Source: Spirochaetota bacterium
Lineage (GTDB): Bacteria > Spirochaetota > Spirochaetia > B11-G9
NCBI GenBank assembly: GCA_003641695.1
Contig: QNBL01000203.1
Location: forward strand, 1 to 5,212
DNA length: 5,212 bases
Direction: 5' to 3'
The notes below the pieces were generated by a model, which searched no databases, had not been told where the DNA came from, and saw only the letters and a list, made by a program, of their open reading frames with translations. Positions 1 to 5,212 of this stretch are shown here, in pieces (within the stretch, counting starts at the first letter, position 1; the number at the start of each line of letters is the position of its first letter). The position numbers and the translations under genes are program-made.

Positions 1-361
1 CTTTGCGTATTTCTATACACAGGTAACACTGAATCCTGTTGAAATTGCAAAGCAGATAAGAGAAAACGGTGGTTCTATTCCCGGAATAAGAACCGAAAAA
101 ATGGAAGAGCATCTTTCCAGAATTTTAAACAGGATTGTACTTCCCGGATCAATCTTTCTGGCTTTTATTGCAGTAATCCCTACAATTGTCCAGAGATTGT
201 TTCACTTCCCGTATCAGATCGCAATGCTGATGGGTGGTACATCGTTACTTATTATGGTAGGTGTAGATCTTGACACGATGTCCCAGATCGAAGGACATCT
301 CAGGATGCATCATCATGAAGGGCTTGTTAAGAAAGGCAAGATACGTTCAAGGAATTTATAG
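1..361 (+). CDS. secY: Protein translocase subunit SecY, C-terminal part (5' truncated)
   Basis: SecY forms the protein-conducting channel of the Sec translocon (with SecE and SecG) in the inner membrane. Only the last 119 codons are in the window, read from base 2 to the TAG at 359-361. The visible part starts near the end of TM8. Next comes the cytoplasmic loop with the family motif GGSIPGIR (fragment residues 23-30), which belongs to the region that contacts SecA and the ribosome. TM9 lies at about residues 44-65 and TM10 at about 74-92, the latter including the typical GGTSLLIMVGV stretch. The protein ends in a basic tail with three histidines (HHH, 103-105) and KKGKIRSR. The ATG at base 101 is an internal methionine, because the frame stays open and SecY-like back to the window edge. 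The rpmJ start follows after 9 nt in the same frame, so the two genes are surely cotranscribed. The identification is firm; the start lies outside the window. Confidence 0.96.
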   Translation, partial: FAYFYTQVTLNPVEIAKQIRENGGSIPGIRTEKMEEHLSRILNRIVLPGSIFLAFIAVIPTIVQRLFHFPYQIAMLMGGTSLLIMVGVDLDTMSQIEGHLRMHHHEGLVKKGKIRSRNL

Positions 362-370
362 AGGTATACA

Positions 371-484
371 ATGAAAGTTAGAGCAAGCGTAAAACCTATG
401 TGCGACAAGTGTAAGGTTATCAGAAGAAACGGTGTTGTCAGGATTATTTGTGAAAATCCGAAGCACAAACAGAGGCAGAAGTAG
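371..484 (+). CDS. rpmJ: 50S ribosomal protein L36 (zinc-ribbon type)
   Basis: This is a complete 37-residue gene. L36 is the smallest protein of the large ribosomal subunit and binds 23S rRNA in the lower part of the stalk base region. The sequence begins MKVRASVKPMCDKCK and ends in a basic KHKQRQK tail. The zinc ligands Cys11, Cys14, Cys27 and His32 are all present, so this is the zinc-binding (C+) form; its length matches the usual 37-38 residues. A purine-rich AGAGGT (360-365) overlaps the secY stop and lies 5 nt before the ATG. The secY stop codon TAG is in frame four codons upstream, so the start cannot be moved further out. It sits directly between secY and rpsM, the arrangement seen in many bacteria. 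No adk, map or infA is inserted, unlike in Firmicutes. A zinc-free paralogue used under zinc starvation could exist elsewhere, but nothing here shows it. Confidence 0.97.
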   Translation: MKVRASVKPMCDKCKVIRRNGVVRIICENPKHKQRQK

Positions 485-498
485 GAGGACCGAAGTAG

Positions 499-864
499 AT
501 GGCAAGAATTGCTGGTATAGACCTACCGAACAAAGCTGTAAAGATCTCATTGACTTACATCTTTGGAATTGGAAGGACATCCGCCCTTAAGATATGTAAA
601 AAAACAGGTGTTGACCCTGATGTAAGAATTAATGATCTTACTTCAGAGGATGTCAACAAAATCAGAGCTGAGATTGACAGCACTTATACGGTTGAAGGCC
701 GTCTTAGAACTCAGGTAGCATTGAACATCAAGAGGTTGATGGACATCGGATGTTACCGGGGGCTTAGACACAGAAGAGGTCTTCCTGTACGCGGGCAGCG
801 GACTAAAACAAATGCACGAACCCGTAAGGGTAAGAAAAAGACCGTTGCAGGAAAGAAGAAGTAG
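499..864 (+). CDS. rpsM: 30S ribosomal protein S13
   Basis: S13 sits in the head of the small ribosomal subunit, contacts 16S rRNA and L5 in an intersubunit bridge, and reaches the P-site tRNA with its C-terminal tail. The product has 121 residues, a normal length. It starts MARIAGIDLP and carries the helix-turn-helix segment with IFGIGR (21-26). The family signature runs from 86 to 111: YRGLRHRRGLPVRG, then QRTKTNARTRKG. A Lys-rich end (111-121) follows. A strong Shine-Dalgarno AGGAGG (483-488) overlaps the rpmJ stop and lies 10 nt before the ATG. The codon immediately before the ATG is an in-frame TAG (496-498), which fixes the start. In Escherichia coli the S4 repressor binds the mRNA around this start; here only 14 nt separate the gene from rpmJ, so any such element would have to lie inside coding sequence. 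Confidence 0.98.
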   Translation: MARIAGIDLPNKAVKISLTYIFGIGRTSALKICKKTGVDPDVRINDLTSEDVNKIRAEIDSTYTVEGRLRTQVALNIKRLMDIGCYRGLRHRRGLPVRGQRTKTNARTRKGKKKTVAGKKK

Positions 865-866
865 GT

Positions 867-880
867 GGAGGAAATAAGTG
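867..880 (+). promoter_or_regulatory. Ribosome binding site fixing the GTG start of rpsK
   Basis: GGAGG (867-871) lies 6 nt before a GTG at 878-880. An in-frame TAA (875-877) touches the GTG on its upstream side, and the protein read from this GTG begins with a normal S11 N-terminus (MAKAKKK). No ATG could replace it without losing conserved S11 sequence, so rpsK starts with GTG, unlike the other genes of this operon visible in the window. Confidence 0.85.
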
Positions 881-1255
881 GCAAAAGCTAAGAAAAAATC
901 TAAGAAAACAGTATACGAAGGTAAAGTTTATGTTCAGGCTACCTTCAACAATACTATTGTTACTGTAACTGATTTAAATGGTAATACTGTATCTTGGGCA
1001 AGTGCAGGCGGACTCGGTTTCCGTGGTGCAAAAAAGTCAACTCCCTATGCTGCTCAAACAACAGCAGAAACTGCCGCAAAAAAGGCAATGGATTTTGGGT
1101 TGAGAGAAGTTCATGTTTTTGTAAAGGGTCCGGGAGTAGGAAGGGAGTCTGCAATCAGATCTCTGGGGAATCTTGGTTTAACTGTTAGAAGTATCAAGGA
1201 TATTACTCCAACTCCCCATAATGGATGCAGACCGAGAAAGAGTAGAAGGGTTTAG
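878..1255 (+). CDS. rpsK: 30S ribosomal protein S11
   Basis: S11 lies on the platform of the 30S subunit, binds 16S rRNA near the E site and helps shape the Shine-Dalgarno cleft. The product has 125 residues, typical for the family. After a Lys-rich N-terminus (1-10), the core runs through FNNTIVTVTD (23-32), SWASAGGLGFRG (39-50) and AAQTTAE (58-64). The hallmark KGPGVGRESAIR spans 83-94, and the C-terminus has DITPTPHNGCRP (108-119) and a basic RKSRRV end. The Asn-Gly pair at 115-116 corresponds to the conserved loop known in E. coli S11 as a site of isoaspartate formation. The start is GTG, bounded by an in-frame stop. The gene is 13 nt after rpsM and 13 nt before rpsD, so all three are read from one message. 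Confidence 0.98.
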   Translation: MAKAKKKSKKTVYEGKVYVQATFNNTIVTVTDLNGNTVSWASAGGLGFRGAKKSTPYAAQTTAETAAKKAMDFGLREVHVFVKGPGVGRESAIRSLGNLGLTVRSIKDITPTPHNGCRPRKSRRV

Positions 1256-1268
1256 GAGAGTAAAGTAG

Positions 1269-1904
1269 ATGGCTAGATATATAGGACCTCAGTGCCGGCT
1301 TTGCCGGGCTGAAAATACAAAGCTTTTTTTGAAAGGCGAGCGATGTCATAGTGCAAAATGTCCAATCAGCAAAAAGGCCAGTCCTCCCGGGAAAGGTCCG
1401 CGATTCAGAACTAAAAAGATGTCTGATTATGGAATACAGCTGAGAGAAAAGCAGAAACTTAAAAGAATTTTTGGTATGCTGGAAAAGCAGTTCAAGCTTA
1501 CTTTCGAAGAAGCTGAACGGCAGACAGGAAAGACAGGTGAGAATCTGATATCTCTTCTTGAAAGAAGACTTGATAATATAGTTTACAGAATGAGATTTGC
1601 ATCATCGAGAAAGATGGCAAGACAGCTTGTATCTCATGGACACATTCTCGTTAACGGGAAAAGGGTGACTATTTCATCCTACAGAGTGAGAGAGAATGAT
1701 GTAGTCGAAGTACAGAAGAAGAGCCAGAAGTTACTTGGCATTAAAGAAAGTCTCAAGGAATACACAAAGTCCGGTGCAAAACCATGGCTTGAAGTTAACC
1801 CTGATGAGATGAAAGGAAAGGTAGTCGCTGTTCCAAGAAGAAGTGACGTTACCGATCTTGAGGATATTAATGTTCAATTAATTGTAGAGCTTTATTCTAG
1901 ATAG
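1269..1904 (+). CDS. rpsD: 30S ribosomal protein S4 (zinc-binding form)
   Basis: S4 is a primary 16S rRNA-binding protein that starts assembly of the 5' domain of the small subunit and helps form the mRNA entry channel. The 211 residues match the usual length. The N-terminal part has Cys9, Cys12, Cys26 and Cys31, the same spacing as zinc-binding S4 proteins such as that of Geobacillus. The middle is the S4 N-terminal helical domain, followed by the S4 RNA-binding fold at about 99-160 with RRLDNIVYR and LVSHGHILVNGKRV. The end INVQLIVELYSR (200-211) is the typical S4 terminus. The Shine-Dalgarno AGGAGAG (1254-1260) overlaps the rpsK stop, and an in-frame TAG (1266-1268) touches the ATG, fixing the start. 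The position between rpsK and rpoA matches the E. coli alpha operon. In E. coli S4 represses this operon's translation; whether it does so here cannot be seen. Confidence 0.98.
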   Translation: MARYIGPQCRLCRAENTKLFLKGERCHSAKCPISKKASPPGKGPRFRTKKMSDYGIQLREKQKLKRIFGMLEKQFKLTFEEAERQTGKTGENLISLLERRLDNIVYRMRFASSRKMARQLVSHGHILVNGKRVTISSYRVRENDVVEVQKKSQKLLGIKESLKEYTKSGAKPWLEVNPDEMKGKVVAVPRRSDVTDLEDINVQLIVELYSR

Positions 1905-1912
1905 GAGTTTAC

Positions 1913-2968
1913 ATGGCACCAAAAAACCTTTTAAAGGGATTCAAAATGCCAAAGGGTATTACCTTCGAACACAGTGAAGTTAATGAGAACTATGGGAAGT
2001 TTGTCGCATATCCTTTCGAACGCGGGTTTGGAACGACTATAGGCAATACTCTCAGGCGAGTTCTACTATCTTCAATACAGGGTTATTCCATTACAGCTGT
2101 TAAAATAACCAGTTACAGTCCCGATGGTACTGCACATGTTATTTCCAGCGAATTTGAGTCAATCCCTGAAGTTGCTGAGGATACTCCGGAGATTCTGAGT
2201 ACATTGAAGAATCTGCAGATAAAACTGCCGGAAGATGTAGAAAACAAGATGTTGTTTATCGAATGTAAAGGCCCCGGAGTTCTGAAGGGTTCCGATTTTG
2301 AAGTTGATAATGATATTGAGATCATGAACAAAGATCTGGTTGTCTTTACCATGATGGAACAGGCCCATATTGATCTTGAAGTACAAATAGATCTTGGAAG
2401 GGGATATGTACCCTCTGAAACAAACGAGAATTATATAGAGGTTATTGGAACACTACCTCTTGATGCAGTTTTCTCTCCTGTAAAAAGGGTAAACTTCTCT
2501 ATTGAAAATACAAGAGTTGGGCAACGGAACGATTATGATAAACTCATTCTTGAAGTATTTACCGACGGGACAGTTAAGCCGGAGAACGCAGTTGCAGAAG
2601 CTGCAAAGATTGCCAAGGATCATTTCACCATTTTTATTAATTTTGATGAAGATTCCTTAACTGACGATACTGAAGTTGATGAAGAAGAGGAAAGAATAAA
2701 CAGAATACTTGAGACTCCAGTTGAGGAATTGGAACTTTCTGTGAGATCAAGTAATTGTCTTAAAAATGCAAGTATTAGAACAATAGGTGAATTGACCAAG
2801 AAAACCGAAGACGAGATTGCAAAAACCCGAAACTTCGGTAAAAAGTCATTGCTTGAAATAAAAGAGAAACTTAAGGAATGGAACCTTAGTCTCGGTATGA
2901 CGGACTATAGTGTCCTGAAAACTACGAGAAAAATAAACATTAATAAGGAAACTGAAAATGAATCATAG
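1913..2968 (+). CDS. rpoA: DNA-directed RNA polymerase subunit alpha
   Basis: Alpha dimerises to seed assembly of RNA polymerase (alpha2-beta-beta'-omega), and its C-terminal domain binds UP elements and activators. The product has 351 residues, slightly above the usual 310-340. A leader, MAPKNLLKGFKMPK (1-14), precedes the N-terminal domain (about 15-240) with the assembly motif TIGNTLRRVLLSS (42-54), GRGYVP (162-167) and VFSPVKRVNF (187-196). An acidic linker (about 245-261) leads to the alpha-CTD (about 266-328). The DNA-contact residues known in E. coli have counterparts here: Arg278, Asn281 and Cys282 in VRSSNCLK, and Gly309, Lys311 and Ser312 in NFGKKS. A tail of about 22 residues follows LSLGM. 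TAGGAG (1902-1907) overlaps the rpsD stop and lies 5 nt before the ATG; an in-frame TAG at 1898-1900 limits extension. The 3' end overlaps rplQ by 11 nt. Leader and tail resemble spirochaete alpha subunits as I recall them. Confidence 0.98.
   Translation: MAPKNLLKGFKMPKGITFEHSEVNENYGKFVAYPFERGFGTTIGNTLRRVLLSSIQGYSITAVKITSYSPDGTAHVISSEFESIPEVAEDTPEILSTLKNLQIKLPEDVENKMLFIECKGPGVLKGSDFEVDNDIEIMNKDLVVFTMMEQAHIDLEVQIDLGRGYVPSETNENYIEVIGTLPLDAVFSPVKRVNFSIENTRVGQRNDYDKLILEVFTDGTVKPENAVAEAAKIAKDHFTIFINFDEDSLTDDTEVDEEEERINRILETPVEELELSVRSSNCLKNASIRTIGELTKKTEDEIAKTRNFGKKSLLEIKEKLKEWNLSLGMTDYSVLKTTRKININKETENES
2945..2960 (+). promoter_or_regulatory. Ribosome binding site of rplQ inside the rpoA 3' end
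   Basis: AAGGAAA (2945-2951) precedes the rplQ ATG (2958-2960). Both lie within the last codons of rpoA, so ribosomes finishing rpoA pass over the rplQ start. The site is weaker than the AGGAGG-type sites upstream, which suggests that rplQ translation leans on coupling to rpoA. This last point is inference. Confidence 0.6.
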
Positions 2969-3530
2969 AGTAGGGTTTAACAAACTTGGCCTTAAATCGA
3001 GTCATAGAAAAGCTCTGCACCGGAATATGGCTACTTCTCTGTTCCGATACGAGCGTATTACCACTACTAAAGCTAAGGCTTTAGCAGTTAAAAGAACCGT
3101 AGAAAAGATGATTACACGTGCAAAGGTTGATTCTGTTCATAACAGAAGAATTATTGCAAAGGATATCAAGGACAAGGAAATTCTTGCAAAGCTTTTCACT
3201 GAGATCGGCCCCCGGTACGTAAATAGACCAGGTGGTTATACAAGAGTCCTAAAGCTCGGTTGGAGAAAAGGAGACGCTGCTGAGACGGTGATTCTTGAAC
3301 TTGTTGAAGAAGAGATGGAAAGCAAGGGAAAGAAGAAGAAATCCTCAAAAGCAAAAGCTTCTAAATCTGTTGCAGCAAAGAAAAAAGCTGGTAATGAAGA
3401 AGTATCGGAAGCTGCCAGGGAAGAAGAAAGACCGGAAGGAGCCGTGAAAGAAACTGCTGCTGAAGAGTCCGTAAAAGAGCCCGAAACTCAATCCGCTGAA
3501 ACTGAAAAAAAAGAAGCTGAAAAAGAGTAG
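2958..3530 (+). CDS. rplQ: 50S ribosomal protein L17 with long charged C-terminal tail
   Basis: L17 binds 23S rRNA in the large subunit and lies near the exit of the polypeptide tunnel. Residues 1-119 form a normal L17: HRVGFNKLGLKSSHRKALHR (3-22), ATSLFRYERITTTKAKA (25-41), GPRYVNRPGGYTRVLKL (84-100) and the closing ETVILELVEEE (109-119). The family usually ends about here. This protein continues for about 71 more residues in two blocks. The first (123-143) has 11 lysines and no acidic residue. The second (147-190) has 17 glutamates against 7 Lys/Arg and ends in AEKE. The tail is low-complexity and probably disordered; its role is unknown. Extended L17 tails are, as I recall, common in spirochaetes. 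The start overlaps rpoA by 11 nt, and an in-frame TAA at 2934-2936 limits extension. It is the last gene of the operon; a terminator follows 20 nt after its stop. Confidence 0.97.
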   Translation: MNHRVGFNKLGLKSSHRKALHRNMATSLFRYERITTTKAKALAVKRTVEKMITRAKVDSVHNRRIIAKDIKDKEILAKLFTEIGPRYVNRPGGYTRVLKLGWRKGDAAETVILELVEEEMESKGKKKKSSKAKASKSVAAKKKAGNEEVSEAAREEERPEGAVKETAAEESVKEPETQSAETEKKEAEKE

Positions 3531-3550
3531 TTTTAAACAGTATCATTAAT

Positions 3551-3578
3551 AGGGAGCTTAGAGCTCCCTTTTTTGTTT
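3551..3578 (+). terminator. Rho-independent terminator of the ribosomal/rpoA operon
   Basis: AGGGAGCT (3551-3558) pairs perfectly with AGCTCCCT (3562-3569) around a 3-nt TAG loop, and a run of six T (3569-3574) then GTTT follows. This is a textbook intrinsic terminator 20 nt after the rplQ stop. There is no T-rich run on the other strand side, so it works only for plus-strand transcription. It separates the operon from the downstream membrane-protein gene. Confidence 0.9.
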
Positions 3579-3684
3579 GCTTCACAAAAGAGTTAAAGGA
3601 ATGGGTTGAAGAGTTGGTTCTGTTTGTGAGGGGTGGCAGTGAAGGAAAGGTAAAATACTCCGAACAAATGGCTTGCTTTGGGTA

Positions 3685-3713
3685 TTGAAACCTTTTATTA
3701 GCAAAAATAAAAT
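3685..3713 (+). promoter_or_regulatory. Predicted sigma-70-type promoter for the membrane-protein gene
   Basis: TTGAAA (3685-3690) and TAAAAT (3708-3713) are separated by exactly 17 nt; each differs from the consensus hexamer at one position. The spacer and flanks are A/T-rich. Transcription would begin near 3720, giving a leader of about 70 nt before the ATG at 3792. It is the best match I found in the gap after the terminator and fits independent transcription of the next gene. It is a sequence prediction only. Confidence 0.6.
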
Positions 3714-3782
3714 TTACTATTTTTTAGTGGCAACCGATATTCAATAATAGAATAGTGAAATTTATGTATACTGGGTGGAACT

Positions 3783-3794
3783 AAGGCGGTTATG
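3783..3794 (+). promoter_or_regulatory. Ribosome binding site and start codon of the membrane-protein gene
   Basis: AAGGCGG (3783-3789), a one-mismatch version of AAGGAGG, lies 2 nt before the ATG at 3792-3794 (5 nt counted from the AAGG core). The frame is closed upstream by a TGA at 3756-3758, and no other ATG, GTG or TTG lies between, so this start is well supported. The encoded protein starts with a short basic segment and then a membrane helix, as expected for a real N-terminus. Confidence 0.75.
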
Positions 3795-5212
3795 AGTATT
3801 CTCAGGAAAATAGCATTCAGTTTGCTTTTAACAGCTGTGCTGTTTTCTGTTTTTATATTTATTGGTTATACCGGTCTCTTTACAGTGCTTGAAACGAAGT
3901 TTTACAACAAGCATGCTGAACAGATTTATAAAGAGCAGGTGAGGCTTGAGGCTGAGAGTATAAATAACTATATAAGCGAGAATAGGCAGCGGTATGAAGC
4001 TGTTCTTAATGATATTGATATTCAGAAAATCTACACCTCGCAGTGGGATGAAAAATATATAATAAAACTCCACGATTTATTCAAACTGCTGCTTGAACAG
4101 TATCCTGGAATTGAGTTTGTCTGGTTCTACGATGGTAAAGGGTTGATTCATTACAGTACCATCGATTTTGCAGAAAAAGATATAAAACTCACGAATAAGA
4201 AAGTTTATAAAAACATAAAGGATGCAGTAAAACCGGAAAATACCACGAATCCTGATGACCAGATAATCACCCTCGAACTTCTAACAGAAGGAAATGATAA
4301 AAAATTTAATTTCCTCCTGGATGCAAAGAATAATCTTTTACTGTACAAGTATAAAGCTGTTGATAAATTGGACCTGACAAGGGGGATAGCTTTATTTGTA
4401 GTTGGTAAAAATGATCTGAAGAGGTATCTCGTTGAAAAAGGAGTCATCCAGCTTTCAGATAGACTTTCATTTTATAACGGCTCTTTTGTAATTAATGGGT
4501 ACACAGCGGGATTTATGAAGTCCGGATATTCGGATAATAGATCCTGGAAGAAATTCATCTCTGATAACAAAGAAATTTATAAAGATCCTGATTCAGGGAA
4601 TGAGTATCTCCTTTTTTCAGAGCGAAGTGATTTTGGAGATGTAGTAACTCTGGTAAATTTAAATGAATTCAAACTGAGTGGTGCAATAAAAACACTGCTT
4701 TTGGTTTCGGTGTTTGTAACTATTTATCTACTCATATTTTTACTTTTAAGTTTTAAACAGAATAAACTTGTTGTTCTACAAGGCAAGATTCGGAAGTTTC
4801 AGATTGCATTTCTTAAAGAATACCTTGAAGCTAAAGAATCCGTTGAACCTGAGAATCTCAGTAATGATCTCAGGTTGCGTTCCAAAAAGATAAAAGAGGA
4901 CTTAACAAAACATTTAGGTCGATTATCAGCAAGCCAGAAAAAAAAGATCGATTCCATGGTGGAAGAGTCTTGGGATGAACTTGTTAATATTATCGAAAAC
5001 AAGGTAAGCAGGTTACAACCCAGGATTCAGGGAAATGTTCAGATTGGTAATCTTGAAGAAATTATTGCAAGGGTTCTGGAATCAGGTAGTGTGCCTCCAT
5101 CCCGAAAAGTAACGATTCCTGCGGCTTCGGAGGCTGCTTTACAAGCAAAACACGTCGGAACTCTTGAAGAAGTAGAGGAACTCGGGGAGGCCGAAGAACC
5201 CGGTGAAGCAGA
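3792..5212 (+). CDS. Unrecognised two-helix membrane protein with periplasmic domain and Glu-rich cytoplasmic tail (3' truncated)
   Basis: I do not recognise this family. The frame is open for 473 codons to the window edge with no stop. A short basic start (MSILRK) leads into TM1 (about 7-31). A periplasmic region of about 265 residues (32-297) follows, with a helical, Glu-rich first part and a stretch VWFYDGKGLIHYST (110-123) that resembles a strand-turn-strand of Cache/PAS-like sensor domains. TM2 lies at about 298-321, followed by the basic SFKQNK. The cytoplasmic part (322-430) is charged and probably helical, then a Ser/Pro linker (431-440) and an acidic tail starting near 458 (LEEVEELGEAEEPGEA). 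The layout resembles transmembrane sensor proteins, but I see no HAMP, kinase, cyclase or methyl-accepting signature in the visible part. No cysteine occurs in the 473 residues. It has its own predicted promoter and follows the operon terminator, so it is probably expressed separately. Possible roles are signal sensing or envelope organisation; neither is shown. Confidence 0.85.
   Translation, partial: MSILRKIAFSLLLTAVLFSVFIFIGYTGLFTVLETKFYNKHAEQIYKEQVRLEAESINNYISENRQRYEAVLNDIDIQKIYTSQWDEKYIIKLHDLFKLLLEQYPGIEFVWFYDGKGLIHYSTIDFAEKDIKLTNKKVYKNIKDAVKPENTTNPDDQIITLELLTEGNDKKFNFLLDAKNNLLLYKYKAVDKLDLTRGIALFVVGKNDLKRYLVEKGVIQLSDRLSFYNGSFVINGYTAGFMKSGYSDNRSWKKFISDNKEIYKDPDSGNEYLLFSERSDFGDVVTLVNLNEFKLSGAIKTLLLVSVFVTIYLLIFLLLSFKQNKLVVLQGKIRKFQIAFLKEYLEAKESVEPENLSNDLRLRSKKIKEDLTKHLGRLSASQKKKIDSMVEESWDELVNIIENKVSRLQPRIQGNVQIGNLEEIIARVLESGSVPPSRKVTIPAASEAALQAKHVGTLEEVEELGEAEEPGEA
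5169..5212 (+). repeat. Start of a Glu-rich hexapeptide repeat tract within the membrane-protein gene
   Basis: Codons 460-473 read EVEELG, EAEEPG, then EA at the window edge, which fits a six-residue unit E-x-E-E-x-G (18 nt). Only two full units and a part of a third are visible, so the periodicity could be chance in a Glu-rich tail. The codons differ between units (for example GTA-GAG-GAA-CTC-GGG against GCC-GAA-GAA-CCC-GGT), so it is not a recent exact DNA duplication. Confidence 0.4.

Noticed and set aside
359..373. Possible SecY-L36 readthrough fusion, since the two genes share a reading frame separated by one TAG
   Set aside because: A shared frame occurs by chance one time in three, rpmJ has its own ribosome binding site, and nothing suggests stop-codon readthrough.
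371..520. Possible S4-binding pseudoknot leader upstream of rpsM as in the E. coli alpha operon
   Set aside because: Only 14 nt separate rpmJ and rpsM, and I saw no convincing nested stems by eye. A structure search with a covariance model would be needed to support it.
356..580. Minus-strand frame of 74 codons across rpmJ and rpsM
   Set aside because: It lies opposite two certain ribosomal genes, has no family resemblance, and is explained as an antisense shadow.
960..1188. Frames of 64 codons on both strands within rpsK
   Set aside because: They overlap a certain S11 gene in other frames and have no own initiation signals.
2113..2386. Two overlapping minus-strand frames inside rpoA
   Set aside because: Both are wholly inside a conserved gene, overlap one another in different frames, and show no recognisable protein features.
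3361..3585. Minus-strand frame of 74 codons rich in Leu, Phe and Gln over the rplQ tail and terminator
   Set aside because: The composition is just the complement of Lys/Glu codons (AAG/GAA give CTT/TTC). It starts within the terminator region and has no credible ribosome binding site.
3651..3656. TAAAAT as a second -10 element in the intergenic region
   Set aside because: No acceptable -35 hexamer lies 16-18 nt upstream; the nearest candidates are about 21 or 39 nt away.
3738..3754. Inverted repeat TATTC-N7-GAATA just downstream of the predicted promoter, a possible operator
   Set aside because: The arms are only 5 bp and A/T-rich in an A/T-rich stretch, so chance is a sufficient explanation without conservation data.
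3828..5002. Minus-strand frames within 3828-4073, 4205-4447 and 4799-5002
   Set aside because: All lie opposite the long open plus-strand frame starting at 3792, which has a good start, membrane helices and consistent codon use. They are shadows of it.

Overview
The window is the 3' end of a large ribosomal-protein operon from a bacterium of about 40% G+C, probably a spirochaete (Spirochaetaceae or a close relative). The phylum call comes from recalled family features, not a search: the alpha subunit opens with an NLLKGFK-type leader and carries a short tail after the alpha-CTD, and L17 has a long charged tail. Both features resemble Treponema proteins. All genes lie on the plus strand.

Positions 1-3530 hold secY (3' end only), rpmJ (L36), rpsM (S13), rpsK (S11), rpsD (S4), rpoA (RNA polymerase alpha) and rplQ (L17). 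Gaps are 8-14 nt, and rpoA and rplQ overlap by 11 nt. No promoter or terminator is visible between them, so they look like one cotranscribed secY/alpha-operon block that couples the Sec translocon, the 30S and 50S subunits and RNA polymerase. Start codons are well fixed: three genes (rpsM, rpsK, rpsD) have an in-frame stop codon touching the start codon. A strong hairpin with a T-tract at 3551-3578 ends the operon.

Positions 3579-3791 contain no gene that I can support. They hold a near-consensus sigma-70-type promoter (TTGAAA, 17-nt spacer, TAAAAT at 3685-3713), a leader of about 70 nt and a ribosome binding site.

From 3792 to the window edge runs an open reading frame of 473 codons with no stop in the window. 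It encodes an unrecognised membrane protein with two transmembrane helices, a periplasmic domain of about 265 residues, a helical cytoplasmic part, and the start of a Glu-rich tail that appears to have a six-residue repeat. This is the only gene here of unknown function and the best candidate for something new. The rest is conserved housekeeping sequence. I found no mobile element, CRISPR array, tRNA or rRNA.
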